This document shows positions 9,878 through 21,444 of a stretch of 64,000 nt of DNA, one piece after another. Below the pieces are notes generated by a model. The model was not told the DNA's origin. It made no database searches and saw nothing but the letters and a program-made list of their open reading frames with translations. The DNA is from Absidia repens (lineage: Eukaryota > Mucoromycota > Mucoromycetes > Mucorales > Cunninghamellaceae), in contig MCGE01000038.1 in the NCBI GenBank assembly GCA_002105175.1, forward strand, positions 1-64,000. The letters are read 5' to 3'. The position numbers were made by a program, and so were the translations under genes. How positions within the stretch are numbered: position 1 is the first letter of the stretch; every line of letters begins with the position of its first letter.

Positions 9878-12800
9878 CTACCAAGTAACATCGTCAGTAG
9901 CCCAGTCTCCGTTCACTTGCCAATATTCAGAATCGGCGTCAGAATGGTCAGTGTGAGCAGTCAACCATTGAGGAGATACATTTGAATGTTGCTTTGCGTC
10001 CGTCGAGCCAGAAGAAGAATCGATATTCCAATCACCAGAAGCTTCATTTACGTTCCATTCGTCGGCATTTATATGTTGTTCATCGTCATCATTCGCATGT
10101 TCACTAGTAACCCATTCAGCAGGAGACGCGTTGTCGTGACGTTCACCTGCGGCCATCGATTGTACGTCGCCGTCTACACTCCATTCGGCAGGTCCATCAT
10201 TGACACTCCATGTAGCATCATCTTCGTGGTCATCGTTGGCGTGTTCGCTGGTGTGCCATTGGGCATCAGTAGTGACATCGTTGACGGCATTATCATGTTG
10301 TCCCTCATTAGAAGCTACTTCGACCGTCCCATCTAGATCGATAGCATCCATGCTCCATTCCGCAGGGTCTTCATTCAAACTCCACTCAGGTGATTGTTGT
10401 TGGTCATCGTTGGCGTGTTCATTGGTGGTCCATTTGGCAGGAACTTCGTTGACGTTCCATTTAGCAGGCGTTTCGTTGACGTTCCATCCAGAAGGAGCTT
10501 CGTTGACGTTCCATTCAGTAGCAGCTTCGTTGACATTCCATTCAGTAGCAGCTTCGTTGACATTCCATTCAGTAGCAGCTTCGTTGACATTCCATTCAGT
10601 AGCAGCTTCGTTGACGTTCCATTTAATGCCGTCTTCAAGATCATCGTTGGCGTGTTCACTGGTGAGCCATTCAGAGATAAAAGTGGCATCGTTGACATGA
10701 TCGTCGCCAGCAGATTTGCCTTCCATGGAAGAGGCATCATTGCCGTGGGAATCTTCATCTACGGACCATTCAGCAGGACCATCATTCATGCTCCAGGTGA
10801 CGTCGTCTTCATGATCATCATTGGCGTGTTCACTGGAAAACCATTCAGGGGCGACATCTTCAGAGGTTGTAGCATCATTGGCATGGTTACCGGGGATGGA
10901 GGCGACATCGTTTTCATCGAAAGCGTTGGAGCTCCATTCCGTGGCATCTTCGTGTAAGTTCCATCGACTGCTGTCATCGGGTAAATCATCATCATTGGCG
11001 TGTTCGTCGGTTTGCCATTCGCCATTGCCATGGGTAACGTCATCTTCCAAATCTTCAATGGAGTCTTGTGCCCATTCCAAGTCTTCAACATCATTGAAAT
11101 GATCATCCACCCATTCACCTTCAGGAGCAGCATTCAAATGGTCATTGTCATCATCGGCGCTTTCCACTGATGCATCGATAGCTTCGGAATCCCAGTGTAC
11201 AAAATTGGTGTGGTCCATTAAAGGAGAATCATTATGCACGTTCCATTCATTATCGTTGGGATGATGGACAGGAGCGTCACTGGCCACATAAGAAGGTTCA
11301 TCACCATGTTCAAATGTTTCCCAGGGGCCATTTTGATGTTCTGCCAGAGGAGTATCGTTGCTGTCCACATTCCATTCAGGGATATCAGCCACTTCATCAG
11401 AGTGCCAAACACCATCTTCACTAGTTTGTTCCACAGGAGCACTATCTTCCGCCCATTCGGCATCGTTGTGTACACCAGAGTTGACATTAGTACGCTGATC
11501 ATCGTTTGTGAAGAATCCGCCGTTGGTAGACCAGATTGGTCGAGACGCCGTTTGTTCGACAGGAGCACTGTCTTCCGCCCATTCGGCATCGTTGTGTACA
11601 CCAGAATTGACATTGGTGCGTTGATCATCGTTTGTGAAGAATCCGCCGTTGGTAGACCAGATTGGTCGAGACGCCGTTTGTTCGACAGGAGCACTGTCTT
11701 CCGCCCATTCAGCATCATTGTGTACACCAGAATTGACATTGGTGCGTTGATCATCGTTTGTGAAGAATCCGCCGTTGGTAGCCCAGACAGGTCGAGACGT
11801 GGCAGGAGGACGAGAAATAGATGCATCGTTGGCATGGCTGGAGCGTCGGTCATCATTGGTGAAGTAGTTGCTTTCCCCACGTTTAGCGATCTTTGATTTG
11901 GTGCGAAGATCAGAGTTGGTGAACCATTCGTTAGCATGGGAAGCTTCAGTAGGAGGGGCAGTAAGATCAGGTTTGGCATCATTCTTATGACTGACTTGCT
12001 TGGTTTCGCTATTCTTGTTGTTTTGAAGGTACTTGGTGTATTCCTGGTCAAGACTCTATAAAAATGATTTTTTTTTAAAAAAAAACAAACAATTGAAGTG
12101 TCAGTTATAAATCAAAGAGGTTTTAAAAATTCAAGAACAAGTAGACTTACATCAATAAAAGCCTTGAAAGATTGGAAGGTAGCAGTTTCCGACGCATCAT
12201 CCAAATGTTTGTCCTTGTCCTCATTGGTGGCGGGCGCCTTTTCTTTTTTCTTGGATTGTTCGTCCTTGATCGACTTGGCCAAATCATCGATGACTTGATC
12301 TAAACCTTGACTTTTGGGTTCTTGCTGGTCTTGGTGAGAAGAAAGAGAGTTCAGGTCGTCAATCATAGAATCCCAGTCAGGACTGGACTTGGAGTCATTG
12401 GAGTCATTTTGATGGTCATTTTCCTTCGCAGTCTTGGCAATATCGTCGGTGGGCTTTTGAGAAAGAAGGTCCAGATCAACGTTCAAAGCAATATCTTGAT
12501 GACCAGGTTGGGCGTCAGAAGTCTTGGTAGCAGACTTAATATCTTTTGTAAGGGAGTCTACGTTGCTGTCTCCATTGTTGCTGGAAAGATTTGAGATGAG
12601 GTTGTCGAAGTCTTGATCGTTGGAATGTCGGTCTTGGGTTGATTTGAGGTCATTGACAAGGCCGTCTAAAACGTCGTCGTTGGAGTGTTGAGATTTAGAT
12701 TGCTTCCAATCATTGATGAGTTCATCCAAAACTTTGTCGTTCGAGTGCTGCGCTTCTGTTTGTTTGAGATCATTGACAAGACCATCCAATGAATGATCAG

Positions 12801-13703
12801 GATCGGATGCTGTGTTTGTTTTGGAAATGTTGGATACGAGGTCATCAAAGGTTTGGTCGTTCGAATGAGAGTTTTGAGTTTGCTTCAAATCATTAACTAA
12901 TTCGTCCAATTGTGAATCAATGTGTTCGTTACTGAAGGTTTGACCTTTGATGCTTTGTATCAGATTGTCAAAAGTTTCGTCGTTGTTGGAATGCTGGTCA
13001 TCTTGTGTTGAAGTGGAAGGTTGATGCGTGTCACTTTGTTGTTGTTGTTGTTGTTGTTGCTGACTGACAGTGAAGGCTACGGAATCGACACTGCAATCAC
13101 CAGCAGAGCCAGTAGCTTGGATATGGTAGTGATACGTCCCAGGTTGTTGTCCTTGAAGATCCAGGGGAAGTTCCTTAGTAGCACCACTTTTCGCATCTAG
13201 ACATCAAAATTAAGTTATTCATCAAGTACTATGATTTCATAAAAAAAAAAGAAAGGGTCTATTACCATAGTTTCCAACACTAATAGGAGTTGAAGCGTCA
13301 CCTTCTTTGACAAGAGAAAGAACAACGTTATCCAGAGCAGAAGGTGCTTGCCAGGCTACAACGTGTTTAGATTTTTCTTCAAACGTAAGACCTAAGAACA
13401 AAAGAAGAGTAAATATACTAGTTGTTCTAAAAGGGGGCGGGATATAAGTTACCAGAGTCAGCGGGAAAAGAGAAGCGTAAGCCTATAGAAACAAAGAGAA
13501 TGTAAGATGAGTATTTGTGCCATGGAACCCATAGTAAAAAATCAATATCTTTTACCTTCACATTGTGCTGTAGTATCAGCGTCATTTCCATGAATGCTGG
13601 CAGTATTTTCCGTGAAGAAAGGACTGGCATCAACAAAGGTACCAAGTTGCAAAATCAAAGTGGCAGCTGTAGTCAAACTTGCCAAATGATAAAAAACCTT
13701 CAT
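9878..13703 (-). CDS. Secreted repetitive acidic protein with Kre9/Knh1-like N-domain
   Basis: Six exons encode about 1,170 residues. The ATG at 13703 starts a signal peptide (MKVFYHLASLTTAATLILQL, cleavage likely near FVDA). A 30-nt exon (about 13455-13484) gives LRFSFPADS, then HVVAWQAPSALDNVVLSLVK and GTYHYHIQATGS. This pattern resembles the Kre9/Knh1-like (Ser-Thr-rich GPI-anchored) domain linked to cell-wall beta-glucan. After a poly-Gln stretch come about seven 20-residue units of the form HSND..LD.LVNDLKQ (12600-12960), a charged linker, three 42-residue units containing TNGGFFTNDDQRTNVNSGVH (11447-11820), and a long Trp-rich acidic tail of WNVNEA and SEHANDD repeats (9878-11400). There is no C-terminal hydrophobic GPI signal. 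I infer a cell-wall or secreted matrix protein; no specific function is known to me. Confidence 0.8.
10430..10630 (-). repeat. 27-bp in-frame tandem repeats (EWNVNEAAT units)
   Basis: Seven or eight consecutive 27-bp units encode nine-residue variants of EWNVNEAAT, including PAKWNVNEV and SGWNVNETP at one edge. The central four units are almost identical in DNA. The array lies inside the C-terminal tail of the secreted protein. Confidence 0.9.
11447..11825 (-). repeat. Three 126-bp in-frame tandem repeats
   Basis: Each unit is 126 bp (42 codons) and contains TNGGFFTNDDQRTNVNSGVH and EWAEDSAPVEQT. The first two units in coordinate order are nearly identical in DNA, and the third differs slightly (a WATN in place of WSTN). 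This indicates recent expansion inside the coding region. Confidence 0.9.
12595..12965 (-). repeat. 60-bp in-frame repeats (HSND..LD.LVNDLKQ units)
   Basis: About seven diverged units of about 20 residues follow the pattern HSND-x2-(L/F)D-x-L-(V/I)-x-(D/N)-(L/W/I)-K. The heptad-like hydrophobic spacing suggests short amphipathic helices separated by polar HSND caps. Confidence 0.8.
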
Positions 13704-14417
13704 TATGGCAGAAGTATGTTAATATGCAAAAAGGAAAGAAATGGGGGAGGGGAGGGTGGTATATGTATAAAAAAAAAAAAAAAAAAAAAAAAGTAAAAGA
13801 AAGGATGGGTAAGTGAAAAAAGTAATAAAAAAGAGAAACAAAAGTAGAAAAAAAGAAATTGATTGAATGGCTATTTTTGTGGCGCTTGTCGTACCAATAA
13901 GTGGCATTTAAATCCCGCCTTAAGACGACTTTCTATTCCTTCACCACTTTATTTTCTCATATCTTGCAACGGATGATGCCATGATAGAATATCCAGTATT
14001 TAAAATAGTATCTTTATTTAATATTATATAAATGCTGATATCCTTCAAGAAAATAAGGTGTACTCATTGTGTCATAACAGTAACTGAATGTCGGTTACAC
14101 AAATCAATTCCGATAGAAATAGTATACTGTGTATGTATTTTTATCCTCAACGGAACAATATATCTAGTTATATTTTAATGCATAAACTATTATGGACGTG
14201 AGTTAATGAATTCATTAAAGAGCCTCATCTTCACTACCAGCATGTGAGGATGACTGTATAGCCTCTTTTATTATGATATTAGTTGATGTCAAAAAAATTA
14301 TAAATATTTGAATTATTACTATTTTAAAACGCCGGTTTTTTTCTCGTTTCTTTCTGCTCTTTCCTTTTTTCTTGCGTTGATCGATTGAACGAACTTTTTA
14401 TTCTTGATCAGCAAATT
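13704..14417. promoter_or_regulatory. Divergent promoter region, secreted protein / GUP1
   Basis: About 710 bp between two divergent starts. It contains a run of about 23 A (13770-13792) in the leader of the minus-strand gene and a pyrimidine-rich block (TTTTTCTCGTTTCTTTCTGC, 14338-14357) before the plus-strand ATG. I see no other gene. Confidence 0.5.
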
Positions 14418-16551
14418 ATGACGGATACTGATTTACCGTCTATGAAAGATGAAAAGGTCAAAACGATTAGCAGGTCCCCTTCACGCTGGAATACTCTAGG
14501 TAATACCAAATATATATACTATATTACATAGATACTGGTTTTTTTTTTTTTTTTTTTTTTTAACCATTCGTTTTTGCTCTCATAGAATTTTACTTCTACT
14601 ATGCCTGCTTTATTATTATTATCCCATACATGTTTTACGTTGCCCATAGCTTGAGTAAAGGTGAGTATAGCAACAAATACTGCTGGAGTTAATTGGCATT
14701 GACTCATTCATTATGATTTTACGTTATTAGAAACGCACGTACATTACTCCCAGTATGCTTCAAGGTTATCAGAGGGGTGGATTTTTGGACGAAAAGTGGT
14801 AAGCTCATATTAGTATTATTTCAGAGAAAATATGGCTATACTAAAATCGAGTTTTTTTAATTTTTAGGACAACAGCGATGCACAGTATGCGCACTTCCGT
14901 AATAATTTACCCAAACTGCTACTCCTCTCGCTTTTGTTTATTGGACTCAATCGGTCTCTGTCATCATTCACGCAGAGAGTGGATGGAAGGTTACGGTTAT
15001 TAGCATTATTGTCGATCATCGTTACTACGGCTCTTCATGGTACAAGTGCTATCAAGATATTAGCCATCATCTCGACAAGCTATACGATTGGTCGACTTGC
15101 TGGTGGTTCTAAACTGAATCCTATCTTCTCCTGGATTTTCAATTTGGGTGTCTTGTTTTTAAATGAAGCTTACAATGGATACACCTTTGGTGCTGCTCAT
15201 ACTGATTTGAACTGGCTGGTAAGTGAATGAGAGTACCATAGTGATTTGAACAATAGATCAAGGATTGTTAAAACTGACCTCTTTTTTTTATTACCAATTC
15301 CTGGATAGGACAACTACTCTGGCATTATACCACGATGGCATGTTTTATTCAACTTTGTCATGCTACGACTTATCTCTTTTAACATGGATTATTACTGGCA
15401 GCTAAACAAGACTCGGGCTGAATACAAGGAGGTATATATATATAAAAAAAAAAAAAAAGGAAAATGAAGTGGAAGTTAGGAATTAGATAGGCTTATGTAT
15501 TTGTCAGAAGAATGATGATGATTTGATAGTGACAGCTCTTTCCGATAAAGACCGAATCAACATACCTTGCAAACCCACGGATTACAACTACATTTACTTT
15601 TTGGCGTATGTTTTATATACTCCTCTCTATCTCTGCGGACCTATCCTTACCTACAATGACTTTATATCTCAGGTAATAAAACACGCCAAATTAGACTGAA
15701 AAGAAACAGGAAATATATACAGTGTTCAGTTGTATTCAATTGATCCTCTTTTGTGTATTTAGATGTATATTCCTTCGTCCAATTTGACCCGCCGATTTGT
15801 CGCCATTTATGCAGTACGCTTGGTGTGTGTGGTATTGTTGATGGAATGGGTGCTACATTACATCTATGTGGTGGCCATCAGCAAAGAAAAAGCATGGGAT
15901 GGGGATACGCCTCTAGAACTCAGTATGATCGGATACTTTAATTTGGTGATTATTTGGATGAAACTATTGATCCCGTGGCGATTCTTCCGACTTTGGGCGT
16001 TGGCAGATGGTGTCTGGGTTGAGGAAAATATGGTTCGCTGTATGAGCAACAATTTTTCTGCGCAACGATTTTGGAAAAGTTGGCATCGAACATTCAACCG
16101 ATGGCTCATTCGCTATGTGTATGTACCTTTGGGCGGTGCAAAATATTTTATGTTTAACATGTGGGTTGTATTTACTTTTGTGGCTCTATGGCACGATATT
16201 GAATTGAAGCTTTTGGCGTGGGGATGGCTGATCTGCTTGTTTTTGCTACCCGAAATCATTGCTTCCCAGCTTTTTAGTTATAAAAAGGTAAGGAAAAAAA
16301 GTTGAACAAAATATCTGAAACTCACTGGTTTATATCATTACTCCATGTCTAGTTTGGGAACAAGCCATATTACCGCATTGTATGTGGCATTGGCGCTGTT
16401 GGAAATATCTTGATGATGATGGTTGCAAATCTAATTGGATTCTGTGTGGGGTTAGATGGTATGAAAGATATGTTATCTCAAATCTTTGGAACAGTGGATG
16501 GTAAGACACATCTTTGAAGTTTACTATACTACCAGAAAGACCCTTTTCTGA

Positions 16552-16596
<45 letters not shown>

Positions 16597-16712
16597 ATTC
16601 AGGTCTTGTATTTTTAGTCTCGGTTGTCTGCACTTTGTTTGTTGGAGTTCAAGTCATGTTTGAAATTCGGGAATCAGAAAAGCGGCGTGGCGACAAAAGA
16701 TACCTTATGTAG
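14418..16712 (+). CDS. GUP1: MBOAT acyltransferase, Gup1 type
   Basis: About eight exons from ATG 14418 ([15 protein letters not shown]) to TAG 16712 encode a polytopic membrane-bound O-acyltransferase. Recognisable blocks are [86 protein letters not shown] and FVALWHDIE. The His in the last is the MBOAT catalytic residue. Gup1 proteins are ER enzymes needed for lipid remodelling of GPI anchors; the older name refers to glycerol uptake. The block order and the [10 protein letters not shown] element favour the Gup1/HHAT-like branch. One intron (between 16500 and 16602) contains a 38-nt run of T. A polyadenylation-type AATAAA lies at 16844. The gene looks intact. Confidence 0.9.
16554..16591 (+). 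repeat. 38-nt poly(T) tract in GUP1 intron
   Basis: Uninterrupted T run within the last intron, directly upstream of the acceptor ATTCAG. Confidence 0.9.
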
Positions 16713-18087
16713 TTTAGAGTAGCTAGTTAATTAATATTTTATTCACTTCTTGTTGTGGGTTGTAGTTTAGATCATTTAGTATATCATTTGCTTATTGTTA
16801 ATAGTATGTAGTCGACATCATTCACCTTTTATTATACTTAATTAATAAACAACGATTATTCTTTTCCTTTAAATGTATTTGTACCATTTTATTACTATTA
16901 CAACTGTTAATTTGTGTTTATTTGATAAAGAAATTGCAGTAAGAGATACATAGGGGGCAATGATATGTCGTGTTTATTCCAAAAAATAAAAAAGGCGGTA
17001 TTCTACTGTCGTATAAAGTGAAACACGATGGTGAATAACACTAAGCTAAAGGGACGTTGTTAACAAGATATCTAATGCACAAGGCATGAAGGATGATGAG
17101 TACTAGTCTGAATGAACGATGCTAACAAAGGATCCATTGCACATGGCATGAAGAATAATGAATACCAGTCAGAAGGGACGGTGATAAAAAAAAATATTGC
17201 ACATGACAGAAGAAAGACAAGTGGGGCATTTTTCATTAGATAAAGTAAAAGAGATATATTTTATTCAAATATAGATACACCTCTAGACGAACTAACACTA
17301 AACTAAGCTAATGAAGACTCCAAAAAACTAACTAAAGGATGGTCCCAAATCCTGAATCCAAAATGAAAGGGTTTCCCCATGCATGTTGTAATCCCTGAGC
17401 TGAACCCCCTTCTAAACTAGTCCTGATACTAATCTAAGTCCAACATAACACCATAGAAGTTGAATGATGAAGAAAAAAGAAAGGAAGAAAAGATTTTTTT
17501 TTTTTTGTAGAAAAATTTATGAAAGGAAGAAAAGAAAGAGGGAGAAAAAAAATAAAAATGGGAGAAAATAAATAAATCCACGTGGGCGGGATTTGAAATG
17601 TTTCTTGTAGTATAATAAAATTGGGATGGAGATTGGAGCACTATGTGAACCAATAACAAAAACGATCATCAGAATAATTTCATGGAAGATTTTTCAGCTA
17701 AAAGTATATTGTAACTGGGCTCATTCCAGTACATCTACCTTTCGCGTTTCTACTAGGATCACTTGATTTGGAATCATCTAAAAACATGGTAGCTAATGTA
17801 GATTCCCGGGAAGAGGTTTGCAGCTGCCCATGACAATTTTTTGGATGCATCTCTTTTTTTTTTTTTTTGTGAACGTCTAAAAATAAATCTGCCTATGTCT
17901 TTAATTTCAGGTACCTCAAAAAATCAACTGCTCATCTCAATTTTTAATCCCCGTCGTCCAGAAAAAATCGCAGACTTCAAACACTGTAGTCACTCATTTC
18001 TTAAAAAAAAAATACCGCCTCAGACTTGGATTGATTTTTTTCTTTTTTGTGTAGCTTCTACTTTTTTTCCTCTCATCCTTCCATACA
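16713..18087. other. Intergenic region with repeat copy A
   Basis: After the GUP1 3' end the region is mainly the dispersed repeat copy (17020-17610). It also has two short imperfect direct repeats around 17040-17220 (variants of GCACA(A/T)GGCATGAA with (A/G)AGGGACG). The last 250 bp, pyrimidine-rich, is the prefoldin promoter. Confidence 0.6.
17020..17610 (-). repeat. Dispersed repeat, copy A
   Basis: Contains the conserved core CCAAAATGAAAGGGTTTCCC (about 17359-17378), then CCTGAGCTGAACCCCC and CTAAACTAGTCCTGA, a purine-rich block, and an end with GGGCGGGATTTGAAATG (about 17584-17600). The minus strand carries AATAAA at about 17260. It aligns with copies B, C and D over most of its length. 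Confidence 0.85.
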
Positions 18088-18677
18088 ATGTCAGCCATGA
18101 ACGATGAAGCCATCCGCAATGTATGTTTTCTACTATTGCTTTCTATTTGAAACCAAAAATAATATAAGAATTTAGTTATGTCATGATGGTGCTAATGCTG
18201 TGCTGTTTGTTGCTGGTTTTTTATTTTCTTTTTTTGTGGGTCCTTTTAGATCTTTATAGAACTTCAAGCAAAATACGTCTCTAGTCAGCAGCAAGTCAAT
18301 GCGGTCAAGGCACAAATCCAAAGCAAACAACGCGATCGTAAACTTTCTGAACTGACTCGACGTGAACTTGATACTCTTGACTCCACCACGAAAACATACA
18401 AACCTGTTGGAAAAATGTAAGTATAAGTCCCATCTCATCCTCTGTCATCACGTTGATGATTTCTCTTTTGATTGACATACATGTTTTTTTTTTTGGTTTT
18501 TTCTGTAGGTTTCTTCAATCACCATTATCTGACATGAAAAAGGAATATACCAAGAGCGTGGAAAAGGCAGATGAACAAATTCAACAGCTCGAAAAGTCGC
18601 AAAAGTACTGGGAACGTGCAGCTTCTGAAGCGCAAGGAAATCTCAAGGATATTTTGAACGGACCTCGATCGATGTAG
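18088..18677 (+). CDS. PFD1: Prefoldin subunit 1
   Basis: Three exons (18088-18120, 18250-18417, about 18510-18677) encode about 122 residues: MSAMNDEAIRNIFIELQAKY, then a long helix, a short beta-hairpin region (TKTYKPVGKMFLQSP) and a second helix (MKKEYTKSVEKADEQIQQLE). This coiled coil, hairpin, coiled coil layout and length are those of beta-type prefoldin subunit 1, part of the hexameric cytosolic chaperone that delivers actin and tubulin to CCT. The splice sites are clean: GTATGT donor, TTTTAG acceptor, GTAAGT donor, CTGTAG acceptor. An AATAAA signal lies at 18736. Confidence 0.9.
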
Positions 18678-18923
18678 TTGGTTTAGTTATAAACCACTCG
18701 TAGTGTAGTTATCCTCTATTGTTTTCATTTTATTCAATAAAAAGCATTTGTTTTACAAAATATATATCATTTATAATACTGGAAGGGTCAAAACTGTACA
18801 ATTTATTCTTTAGTCAAATTGATACTTTAGGATCATCACATTACATCAACACATAGAGGACAACTGATGGTTAATGAAAAAAGCTTATTTTATTGATGAA
18901 ACAAAGGTCACTCACTATACCTC

Positions 18924-20885
18924 TTAATGATTCGAAATGACGATACTTTCATTGCTAGTTGTTGTTCTACCACTATGAACTGAGTGATTACTGTTCGCCA
19001 AATTGACATCGCCTATTTCGCTAATAGTATCACTGGATAATTCAGTCCTTGGAATAGGGCATGATAAAACAGATGACGACTTCTTTTCCATTTCCTTGGT
19101 AGTTTTTCCTCCCATTTTTTTTAAATATTCTGCAATATTTCGGAGTCCCTTCGATTTAGCAAGGTCCAAAGGGGTAGGAATTTTTTTGAGAATATAGGTA
19201 TTTGGATAGGCGCCCAACTCACCTACTAGGAAGGCTACTGCTTTAGCTCGCCGATGACGAATGGCATAATGGAGTGGAGTTTCCCCGCGGTAACAAACGG
19301 CATCTATTGCTTGATCACATTCTCGAACCAAAAAGGAGATCATCTTTGTTTTTCCTTTCATGCAAGCATAATGCAATGGCGTTGCTCCTATTCAATTAAA
19401 CGATACAAAAAAAAAAAAAGAAAAAAAAAAATAGAGCGAGATAGAGTTCAGTATATGAATAATGACAATGACAAAAATACTTACCAAACATATCAGCCTG
19501 ATTCAAAAGCTGATGTGATACTTGTAAAAGATAAGTGACCACATCAAAAGCATCCGCTTGTATAGCTGCTAAAAGGGCATTTTCTTGACGCGGGCCTTTG
19601 CTTGATAAAACATTTGCATGGGCACGTTCAACCAATAAGCGGACACCATTCATATATCCCAGTTGTGCAGCAAGGACCAAAGGAGAAATGTCATTATTTT
19701 CTTTTACTCCATTTTCTGAGGCACCTTGGAGCGGCAATACATGTGGATTGACGCCAGCGTGAATAATTCTTTGCAACGCAGATGTGTTTTTGATGACAAT
19801 TAATGCGTGAATCAACCCATATCCTTCTTTCACTGATCGAATTGTTCCTGAATTATTTGCAACGTTTGGCTGACCGCCTTTTCTTAAATAGTTTCTATGT
19901 AGGATTTAAAAAAAATCGATTAAAAAAATACATGAGAAAAAAAAAAATTGAACTCCCTAAACCAAACTCACTTGACCAAAAGATCCACTTCAGCTTTGTT
20001 TGATTTTCCTTTCGCAATGGTATTCCAAAATCCATCGCCACATGCGAATTTTAGTTCCTCCATGGTGTTTGCTTTTTTAGAAAATTTGTGTGACGGAGTT
20101 TCAATGGTGTCATGATTTGTTGATACTGGCAGTGGTGGCAAGGGTAAATCATTTGATGGCGGTGGTTTTTGCGGTGGAAAACAAATAGGGTGATTTTGGT
20201 CCAAGCTAAGCATAGGATCAGTTTTATCATCATAATTTCCATCATTGGTATGATTTGAATATTGATGAAAATTGTCATTTGTAAAGGGTTGTGATGGAGA
20301 CATAGTTGGCAATATGGATTTTGATGATGAAAATGATGAATAATCATCAATAGGTGTACTTGATTTAGTATATTGAGAATAATCAGTGCTGCTGGTGACC
20401 GATATATTAGAAGAAGTATCAATATTGAGATTTGAGCGGCAATCGAATTGTAGCTTTGTGGATAATGGTGAGCTGCATCCGGTGTTAGTATTACTATTGC
20501 TTTTATTTCCATCGTTGTTATCAGTGCCAATTTGATGCAATCTTTTAGGATTTTGGTTATATGAGTGACACTCGATAGATTCGTATTTTGCCTTGTAAAA
20601 TTGTAGATCGCGCATGGCTTTTAAATACATTGTTAAATGTACCTGATTATTCTGTTGTAAAGCGGCATAAGACTGCTCCACTTGGTTCAATGTGCTGACT
20701 AAATCGTCTTGTCGTTGAGTCCATGGAGTAATAATTTTGTTCATCGCTTGTTGAATTTTCTGTTGTAATGATGGATTATTAATTTCTTGCAAAATACTAT
20801 AAAATTCTTTAAGTGCCACAATGTCTGACATGAAGCTAAAGGATTTTACGTTGGACGAGTCTGATAAATCTGGTGGGTGCATCAT
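18924..20885 (-). CDS. Ankyrin-repeat protein with N-terminal helical domain
   Basis: Four exons encode about 610 residues. The ATG at 20885 starts MMHPPDLSDSSN. Residues 1-110 are helical (DIVALKEFYSILQEINNPSL, then LNQVEQSYAALQQNNQVHL). Next is a Ser/Asn-rich low-complexity region of about 150 residues with a proline-rich stretch (PPQKPPPSNDLPLPPLPV). The rest holds ankyrin repeats, recognisable from SPLVLAAQLGYMNGVRLLVE, ALLAAIQADAFDVVTYLL, TPLHYACMKGKTKMISFLV and TPLHYAIRHRRAKAVAFLV. The tail is Ser/Thr-rich. It is probably a cytosolic scaffold, perhaps binding partners through the proline-rich part; I recognise no named ortholog. Confidence 0.8.
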
Positions 20886-21444
20886 ATAGCGGTTTCAAAA
20901 TAGAGATAATATCACAGAGAAACTTAGAAAAAAAAAAATAAAAAAGAGATAGAAGACAATGAGAGAACAGATTCCCTTTAATCCCGCCAATTCTACATGA
21001 GGAAACAAAGGAGAAATGTCGATACTTCTCTCTGATAGGCCAGGGAATGGATCATCCAAGCATAAGCACTTGCTTCTACTCACTATTTCACACAAGAATT
21101 AACACAAAGACATTTTTATCGTTAGATTGATATTCCTATAAAAAGTGTATATCCGCAATATTTAACCTAACAAGTCCATTAACAAATAAAAATTCCAGTT
21201 TTTCTTCGATCAATACAATAAAATAGACTAAGCGTCCAGTTTTTTTTTTTTTATTATTATAAAATCAAAATATGTATACGTTTAATAAAAATAAAGCAAA
21301 CTAGAATATATACTAAAACTATAGGTAAGGGTAATAAATAAAGGGAGGGGAATAAATCTAAAAAGTATTATGGTAATCGTTTTTCCATTGACTCAAATAC
21401 CGCCCTTCTAAAAATCTGTACAAAGTGTCCTACACCGCTATTAT
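20886..21444. other. Spacer, no gene seen
   Basis: Promoter side of the ankyrin gene and 3' flank of the permease gene, AT-rich, with a T-run at 21240-21252. No gene is visible. Confidence 0.5.

Noticed and set aside
10394..10957. Long plus-strand reading frame with periodic VDVPFS-type repeats
   Set aside because: It is the antisense shadow of the 27-bp coding repeats of the minus-strand secreted protein; the minus strand has signal peptide, introns and consistent frame, the plus strand has none.
11218..12051. Minus-strand frame of about 277 codons and its plus-strand counterpart at 11234-11896
   Set aside because: Both are alternative frames of the 126-bp repeat region. The frame with TNGGFFTNDDQR continues in frame from the upstream exon and into the downstream tail.
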